Source: CAWHOW01 sp050013795 (lineage in GTDB: Bacteria > Bacteroidota > Bacteroidia > Bacteroidales > CG2-30-32-10). Taken from it: DNA of 39,374 nucleotides. This document shows, piece by piece, positions 27,170 to 35,452 of this stretch (position 1 is its first letter; every line of letters begins with the position of its first letter). Location: contig JBEKEO010000014.1 of the NCBI GenBank assembly GCA_050013795.1, positions 1 through 39,374 of the forward strand, in the 5' to 3' direction. The notes under the pieces were generated by a model, which did not search any database, was not told the origin of the DNA, and worked only from the letters and a program-made list of their open reading frames with translations. The position numbers were made by a program, and so were the translations under genes.

Positions 27170-28657
27170 ATGTTAAACCAAAAACTACAGCAAAAGCTGC
27201 TTCAGAAGCTTTCGCCCCAGCAGATCCAGTTGATTAGAATGTTGCAGATACCAACCATAGCCCTTGAACAAAGGATAAAACAGGAAATGGAAGAAAACCC
27301 CGCACTGGAAGAAGGCGAAGAGGAAAACGAAGAAGAACCCACTGACGAACAGGAAGAGGAAATAATAACCGACCTCAATGAAGACGAAGAAAATGAAGAA
27401 GAACCTGTACGCAGCGATGAAGACGAATTTGCTTTTGATGATTATGTTGAAGACGACGAAATACCCATGTACAAACTTGTTGCTAATAACACCAGTCTTG
27501 ATGATGAAAGAAAAGAAATGCCATATGCTTCAGGTATCACATTTTCAGAACAACTTCTTTCCCAGTTAGGATTGCAAGATGTTGACGAAAAAGAATACCA
27601 GATAGGAGCACACATCATTGGGAATTTGGATGATTCAGGTTATTTGAAACGCGATATCAATGCAATGGTTGATGACCTTGCATTTTCGCAGAATATTAAG
27701 ACGACACCCAAAGAAATAAATAAACTTTTATCGCTCATACAGGAATTTGATCCTGCAGGTGTTGGCGCACGCAACCTGCAGGAATGCCTGTTATTGCAGT
27801 TAAAAAGGATCAATCCTCAAACGAAAGATATCGAACTGGCAATATCCATTATAGAAAATCATTTCGAGGAATTTACCAAGAAGCATTACGATAAGATTGA
27901 AAAGAAAAGCAATATTGCCGAAGAAGACCTCAAGGGTGCCATTGCTGAGATAATGAAACTGAATCCCAAGCCCGGCAGCACATTTATTGAGAATGCCCGC
28001 AGTCAGCAATATGTTGTCCCAGATTACATCATTACAAATAACAATGGCATACTTGAATTGTTCCTGAATTCGAAAAATGCCCCCGACCTTCGCGTAAGTA
28101 CGACCTACCAGGATATGCTCAATTCGTATTCGAATGATAAAAGCAAGACCAAAGAACAAAAAGAAGCTGCATCATTTGTCAGGCAAAAAATAGATTCTGC
28201 GAAGTGGTTCATAGATGCCTTGAAACAAAGGCAGAATACGCTTTACCAGACCATGCTTGCCATAATGGAATACCAGAAGGAATATTTTATTGAAGGCGAT
28301 GAAACTCTTTTAAAACCTATGATACTGAAAGATATTGCCCAAAAGGTGAATCTGGATATCAGCACTATATCAAGGGTTGCGAATAGCAAGTATGTGCAAA
28401 CGCCATTTGGTACTTTTCCCCTGAAAAGTTTCTTTTCAGAATCCCTTTCCACCGATAACGGCGAAGAAGTTTCATCAAAAGAGGTTAAGCGGATACTTAT
28501 GGACTGCATAGAAGGCGAAGACAAGAAGAAACCACTGAAGGACGAAGAACTGGCCGATATATTGCATAAAAAAGGGTATAACATTGCCCGCCGTACCATA
28601 GCCAAATACCGTGAACAACTTAATATTACGGTTGCCCGTATGCGTAAGGAAATTTAA
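27170..28657 (+). CDS. rpoN: RNA polymerase sigma-54 factor
   Basis: A 495-residue sigma-54. Region I is Gln/Leu-rich (LQQKLLQKLSPQQIQLIRML, residues ~5-24), then IPTIALEQRIKQEMEENPAL. Region II (~45-100) is strongly acidic, with long runs of Glu and Asp. The core-binding domain spans ~120-300, with LDDSGYLKRDI and FDPAGVGARNLQECLLLQL. The DNA-binding part ends in the RpoN box variant ARRTIAKYRE. An unusually strong ribosome site, GGGAGGAG, precedes the ATG by 7 bases. Sigma-54 reads -24/-12 promoters and needs an AAA+ activator; none is present in this window. It follows asnS after 116 bases. Confidence 0.95.
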   Translation: MLNQKLQQKLLQKLSPQQIQLIRMLQIPTIALEQRIKQEMEENPALEEGEEENEEEPTDEQEEEIITDLNEDEENEEEPVRSDEDEFAFDDYVEDDEIPMYKLVANNTSLDDERKEMPYASGITFSEQLLSQLGLQDVDEKEYQIGAHIIGNLDDSGYLKRDINAMVDDLAFSQNIKTTPKEINKLLSLIQEFDPAGVGARNLQECLLLQLKRINPQTKDIELAISIIENHFEEFTKKHYDKIEKKSNIAEEDLKGAIAEIMKLNPKPGSTFIENARSQQYVVPDYIITNNNGILELFLNSKNAPDLRVSTTYQDMLNSYSNDKSKTKEQKEAASFVRQKIDSAKWFIDALKQRQNTLYQTMLAIMEYQKEYFIEGDETLLKPMILKDIAQKVNLDISTISRVANSKYVQTPFGTFPLKSFFSESLSTDNGEEVSSKEVKRILMDCIEGEDKKKPLKDEELADILHKKGYNIARRTIAKYREQLNITVARMRKEI

Positions 28658-28676
28658 CTATAACAATTTGCGCTGA

Positions 28677-29291
28677 ATGGAAAACCGTATTGCAAAGATT
28701 ATCTCGTATATATTTCATCCTGTTTTTATGCCGGCATATAGCTTGCTGCTGCTGTTCAATTTAAAATCCTTTTTCAACTTTGAGTTGGAATTTAAATCGA
28801 AGCTGATATTACTAGGGTTTGTATTAATCACAACAGTGGTATTTCCCTTGCTGATTGTTTTATTGATGAAAAGGCAGGGCTTTATCCAAAGTTACCAGAT
28901 GGAAACAAGACAGGAAAGAAGATTTCCTTATCTCATCACTGCTATTTTTTATTTCCTGGCTTACAATATGTTTCGCCAGATGCACCTGCCCGACATGTAT
29001 ATTTTTTCCATGATGGGTGCTGCTGCTCTTTTAGTGATTGTAATAATTGTAAACCTCTGGTGGAAGATTAGTACTCACATGGTAGGAATGGGTGGCGTAT
29101 TTGGGCTCATTACCGGTCTTTCCCTTAAACTTGGAATTGATATGACATTTATTATAGCGGCCATAATGCTTGTGTCGGGAATTGTAGGATATGCCCGATT
29201 AAGATCAGGCTCCCATAAACCTGCCGAAATATATACCGGCTTTCTTACGGGAGCTGTTGTAATGTTCGCTATCTTTAATTATTTCCTTTAA
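28677..29291 (+). CDS. PAP2-like membrane protein with degenerate motifs
   Basis: A 204-residue protein with six hydrophobic helices (about 13-27, 40-62, 78-97, 107-125, 136-165 and 187-203). Two late motifs look like worn forms of the PAP2 acid-phosphatase signature: STHMVGMGG for the second motif and ARLRSGSHKPAEIYTG for the third. In the latter, Arg and His keep the usual spacing but the final Asp is Glu. The first motif (KxxxxxxRP) may correspond to METRQERRFPY at about residue 76-86. It is probably a lipid phosphate phosphatase or an inactive relative. It starts 19 bases after rpoN and is likely co-transcribed with it. Its stop overlaps that of the next, convergent gene. Confidence 0.65.
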   Translation: MENRIAKIISYIFHPVFMPAYSLLLLFNLKSFFNFELEFKSKLILLGFVLITTVVFPLLIVLLMKRQGFIQSYQMETRQERRFPYLITAIFYFLAYNMFRQMHLPDMYIFSMMGAAALLVIVIIVNLWWKISTHMVGMGGVFGLITGLSLKLGIDMTFIIAAIMLVSGIVGYARLRSGSHKPAEIYTGFLTGAVVMFAIFNYFL

Positions 29292-30067
29292 AAAGGCGTA
29301 ATACTTATCCCGACTGAAAGAGGAAACATCTGCGGACCTTTATTATTCTTGAATGTTTTGGAGAAAGAATACGTTCCGAAAATGTTGAACATTCCATATC
29401 CCAGTCTTACCGTTGCGCTGTATTCCATAGGATTAAGATTGCTGATTTTATAAGTTTTATATTTAACAGTAGCTGTCCCTAAATTAGGATCGCTGATATC
29501 TCCAGCGTATTGGATCCCTTTATATTTAGTATGGTCGCTTACAAGATAACCTATATTACCGCCGACAGAAAACTTAAAAGCTTTCTTTTTCTGGTTCATA
29601 TGCCTGAAACGTATCTCAATCGGGATCTCAAAATAAGTAAGAGAAAATTTATTGTTGTTATAGGTTATGGTTCTGTTATTGACCATGCCTGGGATTTCCT
29701 CAAAAACAGTATTGCCTGTTGTAATGAATTTGCCTGAAGTTGAATCGAATTTCGTTTCGTTTACGGGTGTTGCATCGCTTCTCATATTATGTACGCTGAA
29801 ACCAAATCCTATCCCAAGGCTGAAATGGCTTTTCCCGAAAGCGATATTGCCCATGCCATAAATATCAACACCGGGGCTGTATGAGTTTACTTTTATTCCC
29901 GAAGGAGCGCTTTGCCAGATGTCGTCAAAATAATCCAGTACTATTCTGTCGTTAGATGTTGTTGATTTTTTAGAGGGGATGTTCAGACTGTCCTTTTTAC
30001 CCTGCGCAAACGAATGGAATATTCCCAATGAACAAAAAACAATAATTACGGTTATGAGCCTTTTCAT
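29288..30067 (-). CDS. Outer-membrane beta-barrel protein (OMP_b-brl type)
   Basis: A 259-residue protein with a signal peptide (cleavage near HSFAQG, ~22). Amphipathic beta strands (GKSHFSLGIGFGFSVHNM, FSLTYFEIPIEIRFRH, AFKFSVGGNIGYLVS, YSATVRLGYGMFNIFGTYSF) run to a C-terminal strand ending in Phe (PLSVGISITPF). The pattern matches small eight- to ten-strand barrels common in Bacteroidetes (PorT-like family); the function is unknown. The TAA stop shares two bases with the stop of the convergent PAP2-like gene, leaving no room for a terminator between them. Confidence 0.75.
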   Translation of the reverse strand: MKRLITVIIVFCSLGIFHSFAQGKKDSLNIPSKKSTTSNDRIVLDYFDDIWQSAPSGIKVNSYSPGVDIYGMGNIAFGKSHFSLGIGFGFSVHNMRSDATPVNETKFDSTSGKFITTGNTVFEEIPGMVNNRTITYNNNKFSLTYFEIPIEIRFRHMNQKKKAFKFSVGGNIGYLVSDHTKYKGIQYAGDISDPNLGTATVKYKTYKISNLNPMEYSATVRLGYGMFNIFGTYSFSKTFKNNKGPQMFPLSVGISITPF

Positions 30068-30196
30068 AATAAATGATTTTAGAAATTAATGCGTAAAAGT
30101 ATAATTAATATTTTATATAGGAAGAACTCCCTTTACCAACAATTGTAAAAAGGCGTTATCAACGAAGTAAAACAGTAATCTTATAAGAAGCGTTTA

Positions 30197-31441
30197 TTAA
30201 AAGTTATATTGGGTGAAAAGAAGTACACGGAAATTGTAGACATTTTTTGTGTTGTTTACTCCGTCTTCTGAGTCGGGTGTACCATAAGCTGCATCCGTAT
30301 ATTCTAATTCGGCAGCAAAAGTAACATTGCCCGAAGTATACGAAACCCTTGGTGCGACACGGTATGCATAAGCAATATCAGTACCCCTTCCGTAATATTC
30401 GCCCCAGATATTATGCTGTGAACCCATGTTCTTGGCATAACCAAGGAACAAGCCTGCATTGAATTTGGATTTATTATTTGTTGAAAGGTCGATCCATCCG
30501 GTAAGCTGGTCCAGGTTTGTATAAATATTACTCCCTTTGGCCGTGTCGGCTTTTTCAACAGCATAGCCGCCTAACATTGTCTGGTCATACAAGTTTTGTC
30601 CAAATACCGTTTGAAACTTCACCGTGATCGGCTTCAGCTTTATTTTCAGAAAAGCAGTAGCGGTATAGCAATCAAGTGATTCGTCAGCCACAAGGTTGCT
30701 GTCGTTCTTTAAGCGCGGAGTTATCCTTTTGTAATCACCCCCGATCCCAAAGAATATTTTATCATTGCTTTTATATTGCAGCTGTACATCAAAATTAGGT
30801 ATTGCGCTATTTTTGAGGTATGTGTAAGAGACGCCTGCCGGTCCGTCACTTGTATAATCCCTGTTAGATGCAGCAACAGCTACAAAGTTCAGTTTTCCGA
30901 AACTTCTGGTAAACCTCAGCTGTGGCTGTCTTGAATACGGATGAAAAGGAGCTCCGGTATTCAATGCAAGCACATAAGGGATCATTTCCGGCAGATTCAA
31001 CGGGTGCCAGTATTGTCCAGCCAGTAATTCGGCTTTCGGCCATGTAAATTTCATATATGCATGCCGCAGACGAAAAGCATCGTTCTCTGATGAAGAAGGA
31101 CCGGTAAAATCTCCTTCCATATATGCCATTGCCTTTGCCCCGAAAGCATCGGGCCCTGTAATAGTACCTGCAAGTCTTGATGCCATGGCATATTCATTAA
31201 AACCCGGATGAGCATTTATATCCTTGCCGTTTTTATCAAGCGATACATTAAGCGGGTAAAGGTTACACATATTATCCCGCGTTCCCTCTGTCTGCCTTGT
31301 ATCATAAGCCGCCTGAGCATTTATAAAACCACTGAAAGTGATTCCGAATTTTTTATTGGCATTCTTTGTTGAGTCGTTTTGCCCTTGAACTGAAATTTTT
31401 GCAATGCAAAGGACACACAGCAGGATCAGGATTTTTTTCAT
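30197..31441 (-). CDS. Porin-like outer-membrane protein
   Basis: A 414-residue protein with a signal peptide (cleavage near VQGQN, ~20). A large beta-barrel follows with alternating strands, starting FGITFSGFINAQAAYDTRQT and ending in the aromatic strand NFRVLLFTQYNF. The block RLRHAYMKFTWPKAELLAGQ, followed by a Trp-His motif, is typical of DcaP/OprP-like porins that pass small anionic or aromatic solutes. The substrate is not readable. It is a single gene, 129 bases from the next gene. The composition and length fit the family and no break is seen. Confidence 0.75.
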   Translation of the reverse strand: MKKILILLCVLCIAKISVQGQNDSTKNANKKFGITFSGFINAQAAYDTRQTEGTRDNMCNLYPLNVSLDKNGKDINAHPGFNEYAMASRLAGTITGPDAFGAKAMAYMEGDFTGPSSSENDAFRLRHAYMKFTWPKAELLAGQYWHPLNLPEMIPYVLALNTGAPFHPYSRQPQLRFTRSFGKLNFVAVAASNRDYTSDGPAGVSYTYLKNSAIPNFDVQLQYKSNDKIFFGIGGDYKRITPRLKNDSNLVADESLDCYTATAFLKIKLKPITVKFQTVFGQNLYDQTMLGGYAVEKADTAKGSNIYTNLDQLTGWIDLSTNNKSKFNAGLFLGYAKNMGSQHNIWGEYYGRGTDIAYAYRVAPRVSYTSGNVTFAAELEYTDAAYGTPDSEDGVNNTKNVYNFRVLLFTQYNF

Positions 31442-31606
31442 AATGAGTTTGGTTTAGATTTCAACTATATAAAATGTAAAAAGAAATATTCCGATAAAAA
31501 GTAAATAAAGAATTTCCATCCCGATAATAAACAGAAATCAGTTTTTAAAAATAATCTTTTTTTATTATACCAAATAAAAATCAGAAAATATTATTGTGAT
31601 TTGCTG

Positions 31607-32338
31607 TTATTTTTTACTTCCCTTAATACTTGCCAGTGAAAGGAACACTCCAAGCGCCACGCCCAGGAGGGCTGCAAATACAACACGGTATTCATTAGGT
31701 AAAAGAAAAGTGATCGTATGTGCAGGGATCCAGAAAAATGGAATGGTGCGTTTAAAGACAAAATCCCATTGAACAAACCAGTTGATCTTCTGGAAAATGC
31801 TTCCAAATTTAATTGGTCTGAAAAATCCGTCAAGCGTTCCGTTGTTATCCGTAATATGAGTGTCGGTGATTTTATGAAAGGTCATCATCACGGGAGCAAA
31901 TACAAGGTTCATAATGGTGCTGATAGAAAATGCCGCCAGCAGCCTTATTCCGGCACTTCCGTTTGCAGCCGCATCAAAAATATCCTTGAATTTCATGGCA
32001 TCTATCACTCCTTTTATCCCGCAGCTTTTCTCAAGAAAAACAGGAACGCCTGTTGCAAAGACCACAAAGGCCATCTTGATGGTGATGCCGAGAAAGCCCC
32101 ATACAATTGCCCGCGGCAATATGCCGAATCCCGGTGCATTGTATGTGCCTTTTTTTATTCTTAACCCTATTGTTTCGCCCAGGGTGGCAAGTATCCCGAA
32201 TTTAATAAAGCTGGTAATGAGCCAATAGGATTCATTGTAAAGAAAGCTTTTCTGAAAAAATGCAAAAACGGGAAGCGGTATGAATAGTAACAGGATTACT
32301 ATTAACAACAGACAAAACAGAATATCATGCTTTTTCAT
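31607..32338 (-). CDS. Membrane protein with Mpv17/PMP22-like C-terminus
   Basis: A 243-residue membrane protein with hydrophobic segments near 5-28, 38-54, 76-98, 131-151 and 220-237. The C-terminal third has WFVQWDF, then FFWIPAHTITFLLPNEYRVV (201-220), which follows the eukaryotic Mpv17/PMP22 pattern (Trp, Pro, then an aromatic stretch ending in PxxYR). Residues 70-100 contain GFGILPRAIVWGFLG. The eukaryotic family forms channels in inner mitochondrial and peroxisomal membranes. The bacterial role is unknown, and I have not seen a clear name for this group. The gene stands alone between a porin gene and the damage-repair operon. Confidence 0.5.
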   Translation of the reverse strand: MKKHDILFCLLLIVILLLFIPLPVFAFFQKSFLYNESYWLITSFIKFGILATLGETIGLRIKKGTYNAPGFGILPRAIVWGFLGITIKMAFVVFATGVPVFLEKSCGIKGVIDAMKFKDIFDAAANGSAGIRLLAAFSISTIMNLVFAPVMMTFHKITDTHITDNNGTLDGFFRPIKFGSIFQKINWFVQWDFVFKRTIPFFWIPAHTITFLLPNEYRVVFAALLGVALGVFLSLASIKGSKK

Positions 32339-32404
32339 AATACGACTTTTTTATAATTCGAATTTAATATTACCTTATTAGGATAGCTTAAAATTATATA
32401 ATTT

Positions 32405-33010
32405 TTATGTTACTTTTGTCGCTTTTAATTCAATATCCTTTGATATTATTTCTTGTCCGTTAAGCCAGTTTATTTCATTCTTATCATTCAGCATTACAGG
32501 CATACGTTTTTTTGTATTATGAATTCTGCTCATTAGTTCATTGGCTTCTGTTGTAAGAACGGTATAGGTCTTGCATATTTCGCCTGTAATTTTATCAACC
32601 CATTCGTTCCACAGACCCGCAAATGCAAAAGCTTCATCGCCGTGTAATGAAATGAGATATTTTTGTTTGATTTTGCCTTTTTTATCAAGCCATTGCCATT
32701 CATAAAAGCCATCAGTAATAATCAGGCAACGATTAGTTATTGAATTTCTAAAAGAAGGCCTTTCGTTTATAGTTTCAATCTTTGCATTGAGCGTTTTTTT
32801 TCTTATGGTGTTGTCTTTTGCCCATTGTGGTATTAATCCCCAATAAAGCATTTGAATTTTATTCGTTTCAATATTAGTAATTACTGGCGCTTTAGGAAAT
32901 TCAAAACCGTTGTAATTAGACAAATGATATTCTTTATCGTTTTCAAATTTTGCATTGAAACGGTTTTCCAGTTCTTGCGCTGTCTTTGACAATCTATAAA
33001 AGAAACACAT
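32405..33010 (-). CDS. SOS-response-associated protein, HMCES/YedK-like (abasic-site crosslinking)
   Basis: The frame is open further upstream, but this start is required: Cys must be residue 2 after removal of Met, and ATG 33010 gives MCFFYRLSKT. Protein of 201 residues. The catalytic set is intact: Cys 2, Asn 75 in LNAKIET, Glu 104 in DGFYEWQW, and His 164 in SRIHNTKKRMPVM. SRAP proteins form a covalent bond with abasic sites in single-stranded DNA and protect them from breakage. Its ATG shares its A with the UmuC stop (TAATG), so it is translationally coupled to a Y-family polymerase, a sensible pairing because translesion synthesis meets abasic sites. Confidence 0.9.
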   Translation of the reverse strand: MCFFYRLSKTAQELENRFNAKFENDKEYHLSNYNGFEFPKAPVITNIETNKIQMLYWGLIPQWAKDNTIRKKTLNAKIETINERPSFRNSITNRCLIITDGFYEWQWLDKKGKIKQKYLISLHGDEAFAFAGLWNEWVDKITGEICKTYTVLTTEANELMSRIHNTKKRMPVMLNDKNEINWLNGQEIISKDIELKATKVT

Positions 33011-34269
33011 TAGGCGTGAATAGTGATTATTTCGTTTAAGTTTGTTGTGTAGCGTGGCGATAATTTCTCCTGCCGCATTTTCCACATTCTTTTCAGGTCC
33101 TGCGAAGCCAGCTTAACCTTTTGTTGTCCGAACATATTATTGATCTTATCAAGGCTCTGCATTAAGGGAATATGTTTGGGATTGCTGTTCTCGAAAAATT
33201 TTAACTGTGTTTTGTTTTCCTGCGAAAAGTCCATCACCATTACGCCGGCTTTCTTATAGCTAAATCCATTTTTGAAGATTCTTTCCAAAGCCTCAACGGC
33301 GAACCTCGCCAATTCAATGCCTGAGTTGGTGGGGAAAGGAAGCTTGACAATAATATTCCTGCTGTATTGTGGAAGTTCTTTCCTGAATCCGTTTGTATGA
33401 ATAAAAACCATCATGGCATTGCAACATGATTTTTGCTTTCTGAGTTTTTCAGCGCAGGTAACAGCAAAAGTCGTTACACGCTCTTTAAGTTGTTCCAGTT
33501 CTGTATAGTTCTTTTCAAAAGAACGGGTTGTCGCAATATTCTTTTTAGCTTGAAATTCTTCTAAATCTAAAGTGGAGATGCCCTGCAAATCTTGTTTCAG
33601 GCGTAACCCCATTACGGATAAATTTTTTCTTACCCATGAGTCATTAAGTTGTGTAAAGGCAAAGGCAGTATTTACATTCAGTGATTTCAATCGTTTTGAA
33701 TGTTGCTCGCCTATTCCCCAGACATCTTCGATCTTTACCCACTTTAAAGCCTTGATGCGCTTTTCTTCACTGTCAATAAAATATACATTCTTTGTATTAG
33801 ATGGATATTTTTTCGCAACTCTGTTTGCCACTTTTGCCAGTGCTTTTGTCGGGGCAATCCCAATACTGATAGGTATGCCTATCCATTTAGTAACCCTACA
33901 TTGCATCTCCTGCCCATATGCTTGTAGGTTAAATTTTTCAAATCCTGTTAAATCAAGGAAGGCTTCGTCAATACTATATATTTCTATTTCAGGAGTGTAC
34001 TCATACAGAATATTCATCACACGCTGACTCATATCACCATAAAGGGCAAAGTTTGCAGAGAAAACATGAACATGGTGTTTCTTGAAAAGTTCTTCGTTTT
34101 CAAAAGCAGGCGCTCCCATGGGAACACCAATTGATTTGGCTTCGTTGCTCCGGGCAATTACACAACCGTCGTTGTTTGATAAAACAACAACAGGTTTACC
34201 GATAAGATCGGGACGGAAAACCCTTGCGCATGAAGCATAGAAATTATTACAGTCAACCAGCGCAAACAT
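33010..34269 (-). CDS. umuC: Y-family DNA polymerase V catalytic subunit, UmuC-like
   Basis: A 419-residue polymerase. The first metal-binding Asp is residue 6 (ALVDCNNFYASCARVF); SNNDGCVIARSNEAK and GVPMGAP follow; the Asp-Glu pair is at 101-102 (YSIDEAFLDLTG). A helix-hairpin-helix region (DVWGIGEQHSKRL) and a little-finger domain complete it. The length fits UmuC (about 420), not DinB (about 350). It copies over lesions that stop replicative polymerases. It overlaps the umuD stop by one base (TGATG) and the HMCES start by one base (TAATG), so the three genes are co-translated. It is expected to be damage-inducible. Confidence 0.94.
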   Translation of the reverse strand: MFALVDCNNFYASCARVFRPDLIGKPVVVLSNNDGCVIARSNEAKSIGVPMGAPAFENEELFKKHHVHVFSANFALYGDMSQRVMNILYEYTPEIEIYSIDEAFLDLTGFEKFNLQAYGQEMQCRVTKWIGIPISIGIAPTKALAKVANRVAKKYPSNTKNVYFIDSEEKRIKALKWVKIEDVWGIGEQHSKRLKSLNVNTAFAFTQLNDSWVRKNLSVMGLRLKQDLQGISTLDLEEFQAKKNIATTRSFEKNYTELEQLKERVTTFAVTCAEKLRKQKSCCNAMMVFIHTNGFRKELPQYSRNIIVKLPFPTNSGIELARFAVEALERIFKNGFSYKKAGVMVMDFSQENKTQLKFFENSNPKHIPLMQSLDKINNMFGQQKVKLASQDLKRMWKMRQEKLSPRYTTNLNEIITIHA

Positions 34270-34718
34270 CAGAGCGATTTAATTACATGCGTTACAATTC
34301 CCCAAATGATAAATTCGTTATCAGGGGTTACTTTTATAGGTTTATATTTTTCATTTGCGGGCATAAGCCAGCAAACGTCTTTCTTTAACTTTATTCTCTT
34401 TATGGTAAATTCCCCGTCAATGTAACAAACGGCAATTTTTCCGTCAATCGGATCGAGGCTTTTGTCGATGACCATCAGATCGCCGTCATTAATGCCTTCA
34501 TCTTTCATTGACTGCCCCTTAACCCGTCCGTAAAAGGTTGAAGAAGGATGCCTGATAAGATGTTTGTTCAGGTCTATAAATACGTCAACAAAATCAAGCG
34601 CCGGCGAGGGAAAGCCTGCGCTGATCCCTTCGGAAACCAATGATAATGACAACTCTGTATCCGTTAAAGCGGAATAGATGTCTAATTTTTTTGATGTATG
34701 TAATTTTACTTCTGTCAT
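34269..34718 (-). CDS. umuD: LexA-like self-cleaving protease, UmuD-like
   Basis: A 149-residue S24 protein. The cleavage site is Ala 34-Gly 35 (GISAGFPSPA). Catalytic Ser 70 is in VKGQSMKDEG, and Lys 107 in EFTIKRI lies 37 residues later, the same Ser-Lys spacing as UmuD and LexA. There is no DNA-binding domain at the N-terminus, which excludes LexA and fits UmuD. RecA-stimulated loss of the first ~34 residues would yield the form that activates UmuC. It is first in the operon. The region upstream holds two candidate -7 boxes and a dyad that could be the damage-response operator. Confidence 0.93.
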   Translation of the reverse strand: MTEVKLHTSKKLDIYSALTDTELSLSLVSEGISAGFPSPALDFVDVFIDLNKHLIRHPSSTFYGRVKGQSMKDEGINDGDLMVIDKSLDPIDGKIAVCYIDGEFTIKRIKLKKDVCWLMPANEKYKPIKVTPDNEFIIWGIVTHVIKSL

Positions 34719-34776
34719 TGTTTTTCAAAATAAGCTATAATTTGCTCATCTGTTTCATAAGCTGATGTTAAGCCTG

Positions 34777-34829
34777 CAAAAATATTCTGGCTTTGTATCA
34801 TAACGATGCATTTTATTTACTCAAAAATA
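34777..34829 (-). promoter_or_regulatory. Candidate promoters and operator dyad of the umuDC operon
   Basis: On the minus strand TATTTTTG occurs twice, at 34777-34784 and 34822-34829, both matching TAnnTTTG. Between them TGTATCATAACGATGCA (34794-34810) is an imperfect dyad with 6 of 8 pairs matching. It would overlap the -33 region of the nearer promoter, or the start region of the farther one. LexA sites in this phylum are variable, so this is only a candidate. Confidence 0.35.
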
Positions 34830-35365
34830 CAAATAATATTATTACAAGCTTTAATCAATATTTTTTATTTCAGGATTTTTACTGATAGAGCGCCAGATCC
34901 CTTTATGAATTAATCAGGTTAAACAGTTTCCGAATGCTATTATATATTTTATTATTAGTTGTTCGTCATAATCGCAGCGAAAACAACTGGTATTACACCA
35001 AAACCAATTGATTTTACACCAACTGAAACAGCGAATATTTAAACTATTTGTGCAACACCATTAACAGTAAAAGTAATTATATCTATGGGTACATAGCTTT
35101 CGACCAAAATTTTCGATGAATTGCTTTAACAATGTAAGGAAATTTCATACTATTGCATACAGATTTAAGTGAAATTTTAAAAACATTATTTTATCTTACT
35201 TCCGACTTTTCAAGCAATGCTGGGTCGTTAGGTGTAATTTAATATAATTTATTTAAATAAAAATTAATACATAAACTTCATGAGAAAAATCTTAATTATT
35301 TTATTTTCACGTTATGTGGGTTTGCAATTTTTTTTAACAAGCTTTATGTTTACTCATAATATTTT
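34811..35365. other. Long gene-free stretch with a short direct repeat
   Basis: No frame of useful length is seen on either strand. The only structure I can support is an imperfect direct repeat of 18 bases, period 21 (CAACTGGTATTACACCAA at 34984-35001, CAATTGATTTTACACCAA at 35005-35022, 15 of 18 matching). The remainder is AT-rich and may hold regulatory sequence for the genes on either side. Confidence 0.5.
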
Positions 35366-35452
35366 TACATTTGCGCGCTAATTCTGATATTGACATTTTG
35401 AAATTAATTATTAATTAATAGCATAAAACAATAAAAAATAGGAGGCTTTTTT
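35366..35452 (+). promoter_or_regulatory. Promoter box and strong ribosome site of the orphan secreted protein
   Basis: TACATTTG (35366-35373) matches TAnnTTTG. An 80-base leader ends in AGGAGG a few bases ahead of the ATG at 35453, one of the few strong Shine-Dalgarno sites in the window. Confidence 0.55.

Noticed and set aside
34269..34718. LexA instead of UmuD
   Set aside because: The protein is too short and lacks an N-terminal winged-helix domain; it also sits directly ahead of umuC.
34984..35022. Direct repeat as start of a CRISPR array or origin iterons
   Set aside because: Only two imperfect copies with a 3-base gap; no array and no replication gene nearby.
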